64,000 nt of DNA from Polytrichum commune (GCA_950295325.1 OX485803.1:74911554-74975553); one strand, 5' to 3'; shown: positions 1 through 10,824, numbered from the stretch's first letter. The notes: generated by a model from the letters alone, not told the origin. Program-made: numbers and translations.

Positions 1-1181
1 ACGGAACAAACCCATGTGTCTGAGGCGGATTGGAAGTATGTGGAGGTGAAAACTAAGAATGAAAAGGTTAGGCAGATGAAGATGGATTCTAAGTTGGCGG
101 ATAGTGAAATCAAGGAGTATAGTGAATTAGTGGATGAGTTCAATGACACATTTGCATGGTCATATGACGAGCTTAGAGGCATACCTCGGGAGATGGTGGA
201 GCACCGCATTCCTTTAATTCTAGATGCTAGACCAATTAGACAAAATGATAGAAGGATGAACCCACAACTGTAGTTGTTAGTAAGGGCATAGTTAGAGAGG
301 TTGTTGAAGGTTGGGTTTATAAAGCCAGTAGAAATTACGGACTTGGTGTCTCCAATGGTGTTGGTCAAGAAGAAGAACGGGAAGTTGATAGTGTGCGTGG
401 ATTATCGGAAGTTGAATGCGTGCACACAGAATGACCATTTCCCCTTACCGTTCATCACGCTACTTTTGGAGGAGGTAGGTGGGCATGCTCATTACACTTT
501 TATGGATGGCTCTGTAAGATATAACCAGATTTCCATAGCGTTACAAGATATTTATAAGACGGCTTTCACCACGCCTTGGGGCACGTTCATATGGGTTGTT
601 ATGCCATTTGGATTGTGTAATGCTCTAGCCACGTTTCAGAGACTGGTCGTGTATATTTTCACCGACTTGTTTTACAAATCTATGACAGTGTTCGTAGATG
701 ATTTTAACACTCAGTCCAGTGGTAGTCAACATTTGGAGTGTGTGAGAAAGACTTTTATTAGATATAGGAAGATGCAGTTAGCTTTGAATCCGGACAAAAC
801 ATTCTTAGGATTGCAGAGATGAGTGTTGTTAGGATATGTGGTGAGTGAAAAAGGAAGAAAGCCGGACCCGGAAAAGATAGCAGTGATAGATGAGTTGGCT
901 ACTCCAACCAATGCTAGGGGAATAGCCAAGTTGTTGGGACATGTAGGGTGGTATAGAGAGTTGATCCCGGAGTATGCAAAGATTGCGGTACCTATCACAC
1001 AACTGTTTAAGAAGGATTGTAAGTTAAAGTGGACCGACGCATGCCAACAGACATTCGAGGAGTTGAGGTCGAAGCTTAGCACCTACCCGATGTTGAGGCC
1101 ACCAGATTGGGGGAAGCCATTTCATGTGTTTTGTGATGCTAGTACGGTGGCCGTAGGCAATGCGTTGTGTCAGTCAACGGG
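1..1181 (+). pseudogene. Ty3-gypsy pol fragment: reverse transcriptase to start of RNase H (5' partial)
   Basis: The frame is open from base 1 and reads as a chromovirus-like gypsy polymerase: the linker before RT, then RT blocks (LVSPMVLVKKKNG, VDYRKLNA, TPWGTF, MPFGLCNA) and a catalytic box reading FVDDF at 691-702 in place of the usual YxDD. The RNase H domain begins near 1120 (FHVFCDAS). In-frame stops at 271-273, 289-291 and 820-822 show the copy is dead. The frame breaks at 1181, where an LTR-type element is inserted, and resumes at 8808: codon GG(T) before the break pairs exactly with the bases after the ACGGG duplication. Gag and protease would lie left of the window. RT identity is certain from the motifs; family assignment below Ty3-gypsy is inference. 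Confidence 0.93.
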
Positions 1182-1305
1182 TGTTGAGGCCACCTTCAAC
1201 CCTCAGCCTTAGACGGTGTAATCCGTTGTTGACCAATTTACACAAACACTACACCTATCCAAATTACCATGTTTATAACTTCTAATACTTGAAGGTGGTC
1301 TAATG

Positions 1306-1465
1306 TGTTGGACCATCTGCACACAAGGAGTTACCTTAGGTGTAAAACAGTTACCTTAGGTTTACCATAGATAATTAGGGTTAGGACAACTGTATATATA
1401 CTGAACCTTGAGGCTCTTAATCGAACTGATTCGTTCCTAGACAGTGTTCTGTCTATGCTTCTTCA
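1306..1465 (+). repeat. 5' LTR of the copia element (160 bp)
   Basis: It begins TGTTGGACC and ends CTTCTTCA. It matches 6718-6879 almost base for base. It contains a TATATATA-like stretch (ACTGTATATATACTG), a plausible TATA box for element transcription. Confidence 0.96.
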
Positions 1466-1477
1466 TGGTATCAGAGC
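1466..1477 (+). other. Primer-binding site, initiator tRNA-Met type
   Basis: TGGTATCAGAGC lies immediately after the 5' LTR. This is the standard plant copia PBS, complementary to the 3' end of initiator tRNA-Met. Confidence 0.95.
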
Positions 1478-1533
1478 AGGTTAGAGTCAAGCAGTGCAGG
1501 AGTAGGAGTGCGACTTCTCTCTTTCTCTATCAG

Positions 1534-2901
1534 ATGTCAACTGTCGAAACTGATACAGCTGCTAGTCCACAGACTCGTAGGAACCACGCAGCCATGGCTG
1601 GGGATAGTGCACTTCCAGAATCGTACCACCTAGAAGGAGGAGGTAACTTTGGGGTATGGTCTTTTAGGATGAAGAGTCTTCTACAAAAAGATGGACGATT
1701 TCATTACTGTACCATGCCGCCAAGCGAAACCATGGGTGAAGAAGAAAAGACCGCACGTCAGCAAGTCATGAGCGTCATCAGTAGCAACGCGAAGAATAGC
1801 GCCCTACCTCTCCTTCGACGCTACAAAGATCCCTATGAGTGTTGGACCGGTCTCAAGGCTCGCTACGAATCGGACAGCGGCCCACGTCGCGTGATGTTAT
1901 TTGAGAAGTTTTTCGCATTACGGAAAACAGAAGGAGTATCTATGGATACTCATCTCACTGAAGTGAGAAATGTGGCAAACCTTCTAGAGGAGGTTGAGGT
2001 AAACATGCCGGAGGACGTAATAGTGTACTACACACTCAAAAACCTACCTAAAGAGTACGAAATCTTTAAGAGGATGCAGATAGCCGCACAAACTCTACCC
2101 AAGTTCGATCAGTTAGAGGCAAAACTGATCTCGGAGGAAACTGCCATCAAAATGGAAAGTCAGCAGAAGGAGGAGGGAGAAGCCTTCCTTCTGCACCGCG
2201 ATCGTAACAGGCGCCAGTACACAGGCGCAAGAAACCACTCACAGGTTTCCTCGAACTCCAGATTCGCTCCGCAGCAGAAATGGCGTCCCGACTCAGTGAG
2301 TTCTCTAGGCGCGAGATCTACATCCCAAGACGACCAACGAGGCTTTGGGTCTCCACGACAGCAAACTCACTTCACACCAAACCAGAGAAGCGGCGTTTCA
2401 AACTCATACACACCAAGGTATCGCAACAGAGGACCGAAAAGACCAAGAAACGACAAGTGCAATCTTTGCGGTCTGAGCGGACATCTTGAAAGGGAGTGCG
2501 AACTACGCTCCATACTCGACAGAATGAAGGATTTCGAGCATCGCCTGCTCGAACAGCGCAATCGCAATCTAAACGGCCAAGTTCACCATTTAGAGGAGCC
2601 AAGTGAGTCATTTATGCAAAGTCAGAATGCTAATGATCTTGAGTTAGCGGATCAAGTAGTGAATGCATGCTTGGTAGAGTTAAATCTCTTAGAGATGCCT
2701 CAGCCTACCACATCTTGGTACTTAGACTCGGGTGCAACACATCACGTTTCGGGAGAACAATCTGCATTCTCCTCAATCTCTCAGACTAGTGGATCCCAGG
2801 TGCGGTCTGCGGGAGGTCACAGTCATTCTGTAGCTGGAATCGGAAATGTCGAACTCCAGTTTTCAAACGGTGAAATAAAATCTATTGCTTCTGTACTGTA
2901 G
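1534..2901 (+). pseudogene. Copia gag and protease part of the polyprotein
   Basis: I start at the ATG at 1534 (MSTVETD), 57 bases after the PBS; the upstream ATG at 1444 lies in the LTR. Residues 25-230 form a plant copia gag (UBN2-like) domain with the signature around GNFGVWSFRM. A CCHC zinc knuckle (CNLCGLSGHLEREC, spacing C2C4H4C) lies near 2459-2500. The aspartic protease active site LDSGATHHVSG is at about 2724-2756. A TAG at 2899-2901 interrupts the protease where the family normally continues into a PGxxxNLLSVG block, which is indeed present just downstream in the same frame. The gag protein packages element RNA; the protease cuts the polyprotein. Confidence 0.93.
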
Positions 2902-3873
2902 ACCCCGGGGATCACCAAAAACCTCCTAAGTGTAGGAGCTCTCACTGATCAAAACAAGACCCTCGTATTTAGGTCAGAGGGATGTTTCATAATCAACAAT
3001 TCCAACCTTGCAGTTGAAGCTCTCGCATTGAGAGAAAACAATCACGGCCTTTATCGACTGTCCGGCTCCCATCGAAGCCGAGACCCTGAAGTCAACCTGC
3101 TTCACCATTCACAAGCGGAGCTCTGGCACAAACGCCTGGGTCACTTTCACACAAAGGGAATCCAGCGGATGGCGAACTACGAAGCAGTGAAAGGTCTACC
3201 TCAGCTACATTTTTCACGACAAACATGCACAGGTTGCCAATTAGGCAAACATGCTCGGACAAAAATGCCGAAGGAAACAAAATTTCACGAATCAAAAATT
3301 CTCCAGTTGGTTCATTCAGATGTTTGTGGTCCCTTTCGAACGAATTCCTTAGGAGGAGCGCGATACTTTGTGACGTTCATAGACGACTTCTCGAAGAAAC
3401 TCTGGATCTATTTCCTCACTAACAAGAGTCAGGTTCTCTCCAAATTTCAACATCTTGTGAACCTTCTTGAAACCTCTACAGGTCGGCGTATTCAAGCTCT
3501 CCGCACCGACAACGGAGGAGAGTACACATCCGCAAATTTCCGAGACTACTGCCTCGCCAAAGGCATTGCTCGCGAGTTCACTCCACCGTACACACCTCAG
3601 CGCAACGGCATCGCCGAACGACGCAATAGATCCCTCTTAGATATCACCAGGTGTTTACTTATGGACAGAGCTCTCCCAGGCCACCTCTGGGGAGAGGCAG
3701 TAAAAGCAGCAGGAGACATTTTAAACCTCAGATCAACAAAAAGACACCCAGACAAGACTCCTGAGGAGTTGTTTTCGGGTAAGAAACCCTCCATCTCTCA
3801 TCTAAAGGTCTTTGGATCCCCTGTTTTTGTCCACTCTACAAAGCCATCTCGCTCTAAACTGGACCCTCGCTAG
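2902..3873 (+). pseudogene. Copia integrase part of the polyprotein
   Basis: This is the same frame as gag. After the end of protease (GITKNLLSVGAL) come the HHCC zinc-binding region (LWHKRLGHFH ... CTGCQLGKH, about 3120-3255) and the integrase core with its catalytic triad: D in HSDVCGPF (about 3318), D in RTDNGGEY (about 3507) and E in NGIAERRNR (about 3615). The C-terminal part runs to FGSPVFVHS. A TAG at 3871-3873 then interrupts the frame, which continues as KCILLGFD beyond it. Integrase inserts the cDNA and makes the 5-bp target duplication seen here. Confidence 0.94.
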
Positions 3874-5890
3874 GAGAAATGTATTCTTCTCGGTTTCGAC
3901 ACAGAGGCGAAGGCTTACAAATGCTACCGGCCTTCGACGAAACGGGTCTTTATTTCTCGGGATGTTACCGTAGACGAGACCTCATCGAACGCTCCCATGC
4001 CCAACTCCGAACTCAAGGAGGATGATCCTCCGATCATCTCAGTAGCATCACCTCGGAAGGAGGAGCAAACTACATTCTCGGACCAGACATCTCTGCCAAC
4101 TCCCGACGCATCTGCACAAACTCCAGACCCAGTCTATGCACCGCTCGACACTCCTACCTCTCCTACAGGGTCTGACGCCATCGATCAACCAGAGCCTCTT
4201 CCCGACATCCCAACCCTCTCCCTCCCAGCTCCCGCTCCGGACTCTCCTCGGCGCTCCGACCGCGTTCGTCGGTTTCCCAGACATCTACAAGACTTCGCCG
4301 CACATGTGCAGCTCCAGACATCCACTCCCTCAAACTGCCTTCCCGAAGACTCTACTGACTTCCTCACATTTCAGCAGGCTCAAACAAATCCTCATTGGCA
4401 GACTGCAATGGAAGAGGAGATAGAATCTATACACAAAAATCACACCTGGTCTCTTGTCTCCCTTCCTCCAAACACTAAGGCCATCCCTTCCAAATGGGTG
4501 TACAAACTGAAGCCTGGCACCAGAGACAATCCAGCCCGGTACAAAGCCAGACTCGTCGCCAGAGGATTCGAACAACGCGATGGTGTGGAATATTTGGAAA
4601 CCTTCGCACCAGTTGTGCGGTGGGAGACCATTAGAATTTTGGTTGCCATAGCCGTCCACCTTGGGTGGTCCATCCACCAACTCGACGTCCTCACAACATT
4701 TTTGAATGGCATCCGCAAAGAGGATGTTTACATGAATCAGCCCCCGGGTTTTTGTCAAACCTGGCTATGAGCATCTGGTTTGCAAGCTACATCGATCACT
4801 GTATGGCCTTAAGCAGAGCCCTCGGGCTTGGTATGCCCGACTACACGCTGCTCTCCTAGCTTGGAAACTAACCCAGTCTACTTCAGATCCGAACCTATAC
4901 TTTGCTCATATCGGCAAAGATATCATTGCCCTCTTGGTTTATGTAGATGATATTCTACTCACAGGTAGCAATTCCCAACTCATTGCTCAATTAAAACATC
5001 ATCTTCATCGCATCTTCAATACAAAAGACCTCGGTCCAATTCGCAGGTACCTGGGCGTTCAATTTGATCGATCTCCTGAAGGTCTTCACATGCATCAAAG
5101 AGAATATGCTCTCAGCATACTCCACCATTTCAGCATGGAGGACTGTAGCCCGTCTCACACACCACTTCTTGAAGGCATCATCCTCTCCAAGGAATCTGGC
5201 ACTCCTCCCGTCGACGCTACTTTCTACCGCATGCTAGTAGGTAAACTTCTTTTCCTCACCAAAACTCGCCCTGACCTTACTCATGCAGTTAGTGTAGTTA
5301 GCAGGCTTATGCAAAACCCCCAGGAGGCTCATCTACAGGCAGCTAAACACATTCTTCGGTATGTCCGTCGGCACCCAACCTTGGGTTTGTTTTTTAAACA
5401 AGGGGAGGAGAATCGTCTGTGTGGGTATACCGACGCTGACTACGGCCAAGACATAGATGATAGGATTTCTGTGGGTGCATACATCTTCTACCTTGGAAAT
5501 TCTCCCATATCTTGGAACTCGAAGAAACAATCTAGTACATCTAGGTCATCCTGTGAATATGAGTACAGAGCACTTGCGCAATGCTCATGCGAAGCCGTTT
5601 GGATTCGAAGACTACTTGAGGAACTTAGATTTCTGGATGAAAAACCAACCCATCTTTATTGTGACAATCAGAGTAGTATAAAACTTAGCTACAATCCAGT
5701 TTTCCACGAAAGATCCAAACACTTTGAAATTGACTATCATTTCACCCGTCAGAAAGTTGAGGACAACACTATTAAAGTAGAATTCATCTCATCACATGAG
5801 CAACCTGCTGATATTCTCACTAAACCCCTTGGAAAGACTAAATTCGAAAACTTCAGGAACAAACTCCATCTTCGAAGTCAACCTAACTGA
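3874..5890 (+). pseudogene. Copia reverse transcriptase and RNase H
   Basis: A proline- and serine-rich linker (about 3997-4340) leads into RT: WQTAMEEEI, SKWVYKLK, YKARLVARGF, then ETFAPVV and QLDVLTTFLNG. After PPGF near 4750 the frame shifts by one base at a run of T. RT continues in the next frame with HLVCKLHRSLYGLKQ, then YVDDILLTG at 4940-4966 (catalytic YVDD). RNase H follows: GYTDADYG, EYRALAQ and LYCDNQSS, with the terminal HFEIDYHF and ADILTKPL blocks, ending at TGA 5888-5890. Length and order are normal for copia. The single frameshift is the only major break in this half. Confidence 0.94.
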
Positions 5891-6642
5891 CCCTTCAGTG
5901 AATGACGAGGGTAATATACCCTTAAGGAGCTTCCTGAAAACGAAGAGCAGGTTTCGATCTCTTCCTCTTCACTCCAGTCAATTCCACCTCCATCTATGCT
6001 TTGTCTACCTGTATAGCCTGTCTCTCTACAGATACGGGAACGACACCTCGCTGTTGAGTTCACTTCAGCCTCGAAGTTCATCCGGATAGAGCCAGACTCG
6101 CCAACGCCTTCGATCGGCTCCGGACTCACAACAACCGACTGAGCCTTTCCCACCTGCGAAGAAAACTCCGAAAGATTCTCTGCGAGAAGCACAGCAAGCG
6201 AATCCAACTCACTTTCAACTCGCTCTCGCAAAGAGGGGCGGCGTTCACTTCGTTTCTCAAGAAGCCGCAGGAAGCCAGGTGAATCAATTCGAACAAACTC
6301 CAGCGCAGCCCATTCCAGGGTGGTACCCACCTTCTTCTTCCAGGCTCTATTCACTTTCCTTAGTCTCCACAAGAGAGAGACATTCACTCTCTTATGCAAC
6401 AAAGGCCAAATCTGTGAGAGTACTAACTCATCACTGAGAGGAGGAAGCAACGTTGCCTCCCCAATCAATTTCTCTCGGCCACTCTCTTCTTTCGCCTGGA
6501 CATTCACATCAAAGATTCGTCTCTCGACAATATCTATCAGTTGGGTTATTCCCTGCTTCAACATCATCAACACTGTCCATAACAATAGGGACAGTAGTCG
6601 GACCCATGTAATCTCCTTCAGTCGTAAGTCCATCTCTACCAC
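5878..6642 (-). CDS. Antisense ORF in the copia element, 254 aa, F-box-like
   Basis: This ORF runs opposite to gag-pol in the 830 bp between the end of pol and the 3' LTR, and overlaps the last 13 bases of pol. The protein opens with a hydrophobic stretch (WVRLLSLLLWTVLMML). Near residues 70-100 it reads LSDELVLSQIWPLL ... LLWRLRKVNRAWKKKV, which has the spacing of an F-box helix set (L-x-D-E-L-v ... l-w-R-v-n-r-a-W). Arg- and Glu-rich segments and an acidic tail (SEEEEIE) follow. It is fully open although the sense polyprotein has three lesions. Antisense ORFs in this position are known in some plant LTR retrotransposons; here I infer capture of a host gene. The F-box call is moderate and the function is unknown. 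Confidence 0.6.
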   Translation of the reverse strand: MVEMDLRLKEITWVRLLSLLLWTVLMMLKQGITQLIDIVERRIFDVNVQAKEESGREKLIGEATLLPPLSDELVLSQIWPLLHKRVNVSLLWRLRKVNRAWKKKVGTTLEWAALEFVRIDSPGFLRLLEKRSERRPSLRERVESELDSLAVLLAENLSEFSSQVGKAQSVVVSPEPIEGVGESGSIRMNFEAEVNSTARCRSRICRETGYTGRQSIDGGGIDWSEEEEIETCSSFSGSSLRVYYPRHSLKGQLG

Positions 6643-6708
6643 CTACTCGGCAAGAGACTCAGGTGTTCCTCTCTACTGAGGAGTTGTATCTTTTAGGGAC
6701 TTGCGTGC

Positions 6709-6717
6709 AAGGGAGGG
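6709..6717 (+). other. Polypurine tract of the copia element
   Basis: AAGGGAGGG lies directly upstream of the 3' LTR and is the expected primer site for plus-strand DNA synthesis. Confidence 0.9.
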
Positions 6718-6879
6718 TGTTGGACCATCTGCACACAAGGAGTTACCTTAGGTGTAAAACAATTACCTTAGGTTTACCATAGATAATTAGGGTTAGGACA
6801 ACTGTATATATACTGAAGCCCTTGAGGCTCTTAATCGAACTGATTCGTTCCTAGACAGTGTTATGTCTACGCTTCTTCA
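6718..6879 (+). repeat. 3' LTR of the copia element (162 bp)
   Basis: It begins TGTTGGACC and ends CTTCTTCA, followed by the TSD TAATG at 6880-6884. It differs from the 5' LTR by about three substitutions and one 2-bp gap. Confidence 0.96.
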
Positions 6880-7978
6880 TAATGCATGGTGTTCCCTCTT
6901 CTTAGTGAATCTCGGAGGAGAAAGTGCCCTAAGTTTTCAAGGTTATGTTCCCCTAAATCCTAATGTCAAGGTTAAGTGTTCTCTAAGGGAAATCATTCCC
7001 ATACAATATATTTCATGGTTTGGATGATTAAAACCTTCCTTATTTTCTGAAAGTTATTCCAAGAATGTTCCATTAAGAGGGTTTATAGCTTCAAGCACAC
7101 TCTCTCACTAAATGGAACTCATGAGAGTTCTCTAGTTTCTCCAATATTCATTTGAGGATCCTTGCCTAAGTTTCTATTACAAGGTAAACATACTTCCTCA
7201 CTAATTCCAAGCTAACTAGTTTAGATAATTCCCTTGATGTCATGGAATCCCTATTCATTCCATTATTTGTAAGTGCATATTACTCCGATTGTCTTTCCAA
7301 GGTGCTTTGATTAATCACCCACGTGTCTAAGGGTTATTCCAATTCTTGGTCATTAATTGCCTAAATTCTCCAAATGTCCCCTTTGGTTGCTTTAAATTCC
7401 CAAGTATCCCCCTTGGTTGCCTTACATTCCTAAGTATGCATGTGAGGTGAGATAAGAGATGGGATGGATAGGTGGCGGCTTCACCCACTTTTGATCATCT
7501 CTTCTTGCTTGCGTAGTGCTCGGTAGCCTAGGTACCCCTCGAGTAGATTTCCCTTATCAATTACCTCAAATCCGAGGTTACCTTGAGGAAGGTAATCATA
7601 GTCTTTTCATCCTAGGTGTCATCCTCGATTGACGGCCTATCGTCTCAATCCTCCACCTATGCCTTGCCCATGGGGGTTGTTGCTAGCCACTTGGACCCTC
7701 CTCTTACCCCTACCTCAACAATTGCTTATTTTTGTATTATTTTGTGTATGTCGCATTTGTCCAAAGCTTTTATGAAAACCTCAATGTTTGCCTCTTTCAA
7801 GATTCCGATGAATGCGCATATGTACACCTCTCTCCCGTAATTCGCTTAATGGTCGAGAAGCAATTTTCACAATTCCATAAGTCGTAGGTAACCTTAAGGC
7901 CGCATGTATTTATCTTGATTTGCTTGCTTCCCGAATGCTCGATTTCCTCACGGCTCAAGCTAATTCTCTATCATTCAA

Positions 7979-8110
7979 ATTAGTTTGCACCACGGGTGCC
8001 TCACGTCTCAAATTAGTTTGCACCACGGGTGCCTCACGTCTCAAGTTAGTTTGCACCATGGGTGCCTCATGTCTCATGTTAATTTGCACCACAAGTGCCT
8101 CACGTCTCAA
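7979..8110. repeat. 33-bp minisatellite, four units
   Basis: Four tandem copies of a 33-bp unit contain GTTTGCACCACGGGTGCC and CACGTCTCAA. The last two copies are more diverged. It lies inside the LTR-type insertion 1182-8807. An ORF through it (7920-8153) simply repeats an 11-residue block and is not a gene. Confidence 0.9.
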
Positions 8111-8494
8111 CTTAGTCCGAGGCCCGGACACTCATGTAAGATATTCGGAATGAAATGAAGTGTATTATGGTCCTCAAGTTGGCCTCTTATATAGTCTTCC
8201 ACATCTATGTTTTTGTAAGATTTTAATAAATGTCAGTTGCAGCTAAATTTAGGACTGTATCTAATAATAGCCTGAATTAAGAGTTCAAGTTCTAATTTTC
8301 TAAATCTACGTTACTCTTAATGTCCTTCCTACTTACATAGCTTTTCATATCCCCTAGTTGGATTCTCATCCATCCTAACTTCATTAATCACATGCTCCTA
8401 TAAACGGGAATACGCCCGTGCCTCTTCGCTTCTCGAATTGGTCATGTTTCCACTTTCGTTCGCTTGTCTTCCTCGGCCATGTGGACTGGGTCCT

Positions 8495-8610
8495 ATTCTC
8501 ACTAGTGCCTGGCCTAACCGGTTCGTCTTCACCAATGCCCGAGACCTCACCGGTTCATTTTCACCAGTGCCCGAGACCTAACCGGTTCGTTTAGTTTCTC
8601 GGGGTCTGGG
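8495..8610. repeat. About 36-bp repeat, three units
   Basis: Three diverged copies of CAC(C/T)AGTGCC(T/C)G-type sequence each end in ACCGGTTCGT or a close variant. They lie near the right end of the LTR-type insertion. Confidence 0.75.
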
Positions 8611-8807
8611 ACCAACTCCCCCATTCTCACTTGTTGCTTGAGGCCCAGAATGGCCCCGTTCTCACCCGTTGCCTGAGGTCTCGAACCAGCCTCGTTCTCA
8701 CATGTTGTTCGGAGCTTCGACGCCGCTTGCTCCCGCCAATCTCCCTCGGCACTCTCACCTTCCTCTACGTTCTTTGCTGGTTCACTGAGATCGCTGGTGC
8801 CTCTACA

Positions 8808-9169
8808 ACGGGCGACAAGGGGAAAGATCAACCCGTGGCTTATGCGAGCCGACAGTTAACCCCCGGAGAGAGAAATTATTCAACCACCGAAAGGGAGTGC
8901 TTAGCCATGGTCTTCTCTGTTAAGAAGTTCCGCCACTACCTCATGTGCAACCCAGTGGTTTTCTTCGTTGACCACATGGCGATTAAATTCTTGGTCAACA
9001 AGGCAAAGTTGAGTGGAAGATTGGCTAGGTGGGTTTTACTGTTGGAGGAGTTTGATTACACTGTCGAGTCCAAGCCGGATCGGATGCATTTGCAAGCGGA
9101 CCACTTATCCAGGTTATCGGACGAGGTGGGATCCAGTACCATTGATGATAGCTTGATGGATGACAATCT
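8808..9169 (+). pseudogene. Ty3-gypsy RNase H, continuation of the pol gene at 1-1181
   Basis: The protein from 8813 reads DKGKDQPVAYASRQLTPGE, then TERECLAMVFSVKKFRHYL, FVDHMAIKFLVN, GRLARWVLLLEEFDY and HLQADHLSRLSDE. These are the RNase H and connection blocks that should directly follow FCDAS...LCQSTG at 1181. It stays open until 9169, where the gypsy sequence stops abruptly at the start of a CACTA-type inverted repeat. The expected integrase is not found anywhere in the window. Confidence 0.93.
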
Positions 9170-9187
9170 CACTACAAGGAGAACACG
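9170..9187 (+). repeat. Left terminal inverted repeat of the CACTA-type element
   Basis: CACTACAAGGAGAACACG starts exactly where the gypsy RNase H frame ends. CACTA termini of plants commonly begin CACTACAAG. The partner terminus is outside the window or lost. Confidence 0.65.
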
Positions 9188-10219
9188 AAAAAATATTTGG
9201 GATTTCTGACTAAATCCGGTAGTAAAGTCCACTGATGACTAACACCATTTCTAGTCCTCAACCTGGTAATGTCGGACCAGTCGCTCCAGACAAAATGATT
9301 ACGGTCATATCGGACAGTTTTTGTTCCCCATGAAGCGTTCCCCATGGGGTTTTGGGCCGCCTCTCAACGCCTTGTCCATTCTCACTATATTTAGTTATTG
9401 ATGTGTGACTATATATAGTCATGTGTAGTAATGTCATTTGATTGGAATTAGTGATCACTATAAGACTGTAAGTAATGATGTTTTGTATTTGCATGACTAC
9501 ACGGTTTTCTCTCGCACTGTTAATTTGTGAAGTACATTTGTTCATTAACAACTGTATTTAGTCATGCTGCAACTAATAATAGTCATCTGATATATGATTT
9601 CTTCCCAAAAGTAGATTCATTTTAAGCTTTACATTTTGAGAGGCTGGTGAATATTTTTGTGCAGTAGTCACTGTTTGAATTTAGGTCATTATATGTAGTC
9701 AACATGTGACTAAGCGTAGTCAAATTATTTCAATGATGCACTACAATTACACATGAATGCATATGCTCATTTTACTGATTAGATATGATCTTCGTACATG
9801 ACTACGAATAGTAACATTTTGAAACAACATTGCGTTTTGCATTCATGAATTTTCTTCTATAAGGAAACTAGGCGTAGTCATCAGTGGGGATTACATGACT
9901 ACAACGCATGACTAAACATTGAATTCCATGATGTAATATCATATAGACATTGCATTCAGACAATGTATATCATAGTACGACTGTTAATACTGAGTGCCAT
10001 CACTTGCTGCAAAAAATAATATGAATATGTTTCGTCGATATATTGATAAAGTTCACTACAACAGATGACAAAACATATTCAATGTCTTGTCGGAAATTCA
10101 GTAGGAGACATTGCACATTTACGTCTCATCCACAAAGCAAAGTCCCACAGCTCTTTGTAGATTGTTATTGCACACTCTCCACCCTATATCCAACGTATAT
10201 TTCATATACTTAACTACAG
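9188..10219. repeat. Subterminal repeat region of the CACTA-type element
   Basis: There is no gene here. The stretch is rich in short AGTCAT and GACTA motifs in both orientations, as expected for transposase-binding subterminal repeats of En/Spm elements. A block near 9276-9340 (ACCAGTCGCTCCAGAC, then ATATCGGACAG, then GTTCCCCATG) recurs in diverged form at 49928-50005, just inside the terminus of the smaller CACTA element. Confidence 0.6.
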
Positions 10220-10588
10220 TTACACACATGCACGGCGTAGAAACTCCTTCGGCCACAAGATGAAATTCCCCATAGCTTTCCCAATCTTCTGTATGGGTGG
10301 ATCGTCCATTTTCACACTTCTGAAAAGCACATACTCGTCGTCTTCGCTTTTGGCTACCTCTACAGATATACATCCTTCGTAAATTGGGACTCCATGCACC
10401 GTTCCTCCTTGCACGTTTGTCACCTTCCTGTGTGCAATCAATTTACATTCTTCACCTACCTCATACCCCATAATTTCCACAATATCCTCCACAGAGAATG
10501 TAGAGGGCGATTCCCCGATCACTATGACTTCCTGCATTGCAAACAACACATGCATTAAAAACTTATGAATGCGACATGCAAGAAACAC
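10220..10588 (-). pseudogene. CACTA TNP1-like protein, C-terminal (DUF8039-like) exon
   Basis: The frame from about 10531 carries the C-terminal module common in plant En/Spm-associated proteins: CKLIAHRKVTNVQGGTVHG, then CISVEV, and the closing GKAMGNFILWPKEFL. The pattern small-residue-rich G-x-A-x-G-x-F-I-x-W-P-K is characteristic. An AG acceptor-like site lies just upstream on the - strand, so the true exon probably starts inside this interval. It ends about 1.05 kb from the left terminus. I join it with the coding pieces at 10589-10814 and 44733-47640, which the giant MULE separated from it. The domain name comes from memory of the family pattern, not from a search. Confidence 0.7.
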
Positions 10589-10814
10589 ATGGTTGATGCC
10601 GGAAAGCTATAAATAAGGTCAATGTTTGGTTAGGATGTGAACATTTTTTGAGGCTCCTCCTTCTTGTTTTCAACGGCCGTCAACCACCTTGGCTACTTTT
10701 GCACTTCCCACATTCCCTTTCGGAGCTCTATGTTGCGCAATCTTCGTCCTTTTGCTCCTTCGCAGCTGCCCTGAGTTTAGTTGGACTCACATGTAGCGTT
10801 CCTGCAATTTGGAG
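10589..10814 (-). pseudogene. CACTA TNP1-like gene, segment adjoining the MULE insertion
   Basis: Read on the - strand from 10814, the frame continues directly from the open frame that ends at 44733 on the other side of the giant MULE: KVEK before the insertion joins LQIAGTLHVSPTKLRAAAKE after it. It stays open to a TAG near 10730. Beyond that it is degraded, or it holds an intron before the next exon. It is Lys/Glu-rich and its function is unknown. The value of this segment is that it proves the two halves were one gene. Confidence 0.6.
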
Positions 10815-10824
10815 TTTCTCCACT
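10815..10824. repeat. Left 10-bp target-site duplication of the giant MULE
   Basis: TTTCTCCACT is identical to 44723-44732 in the same orientation. Ten base pairs is within the 8-11 bp usual for Mutator-like elements. Confidence 0.88.

Larger units (their letters stand above)
1306..6879 (+). mobile_element. Nearly complete Ty1-copia LTR retrotransposon
   Basis: Two LTRs of 160 and 162 bp bound the element, with TSD TAATG at 1301-1305 and 6880-6884. A primer-binding site directly follows the 5' LTR and a purine tract directly precedes the 3' LTR. The order gag, protease, integrase, RT, RNase H in one frame is the copia order. The LTRs differ by about three substitutions and one 2-bp gap, so the insertion is young compared with the gypsy around it. 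Even so, the polyprotein has two in-frame stops (2899 and 3871) and a frameshift near 4750, so this copy needs help to move. An antisense ORF lies between pol and the 3' LTR. Confidence 0.96.
1182..8807. mobile_element. Long LTR-type insertion (probable solo LTR) inside the gypsy pol gene
   Basis: The insertion starts TGTTGAGGCC and ends GCCTCTACA, short imperfect inverted ends with TG...CA typical of LTRs. It is flanked by a 5-bp duplication ACGGG (1177-1181 and 8808-8812). Removing it restores the gypsy frame exactly. Without the copia element nested in it the length is about 2.05 kb. I find no protease, integrase or RT of its own and no internal second LTR, so a solo LTR is the simplest reading; a non-autonomous element is the alternative. 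It carries two minisatellites near its right end (7979-8110 and about 8495-8610). The rest (6885-7978, 8111-8494, 8611-8807) shows no gene. Confidence 0.82.

Noticed and set aside
7979-8110. Regular short repeats that could suggest a CRISPR-like array
   Set aside because: Units are contiguous without spacers, inside an LTR-type element of a plant genome; the same holds for the arrays at 19.7, 48.8 and 51.9 kb.
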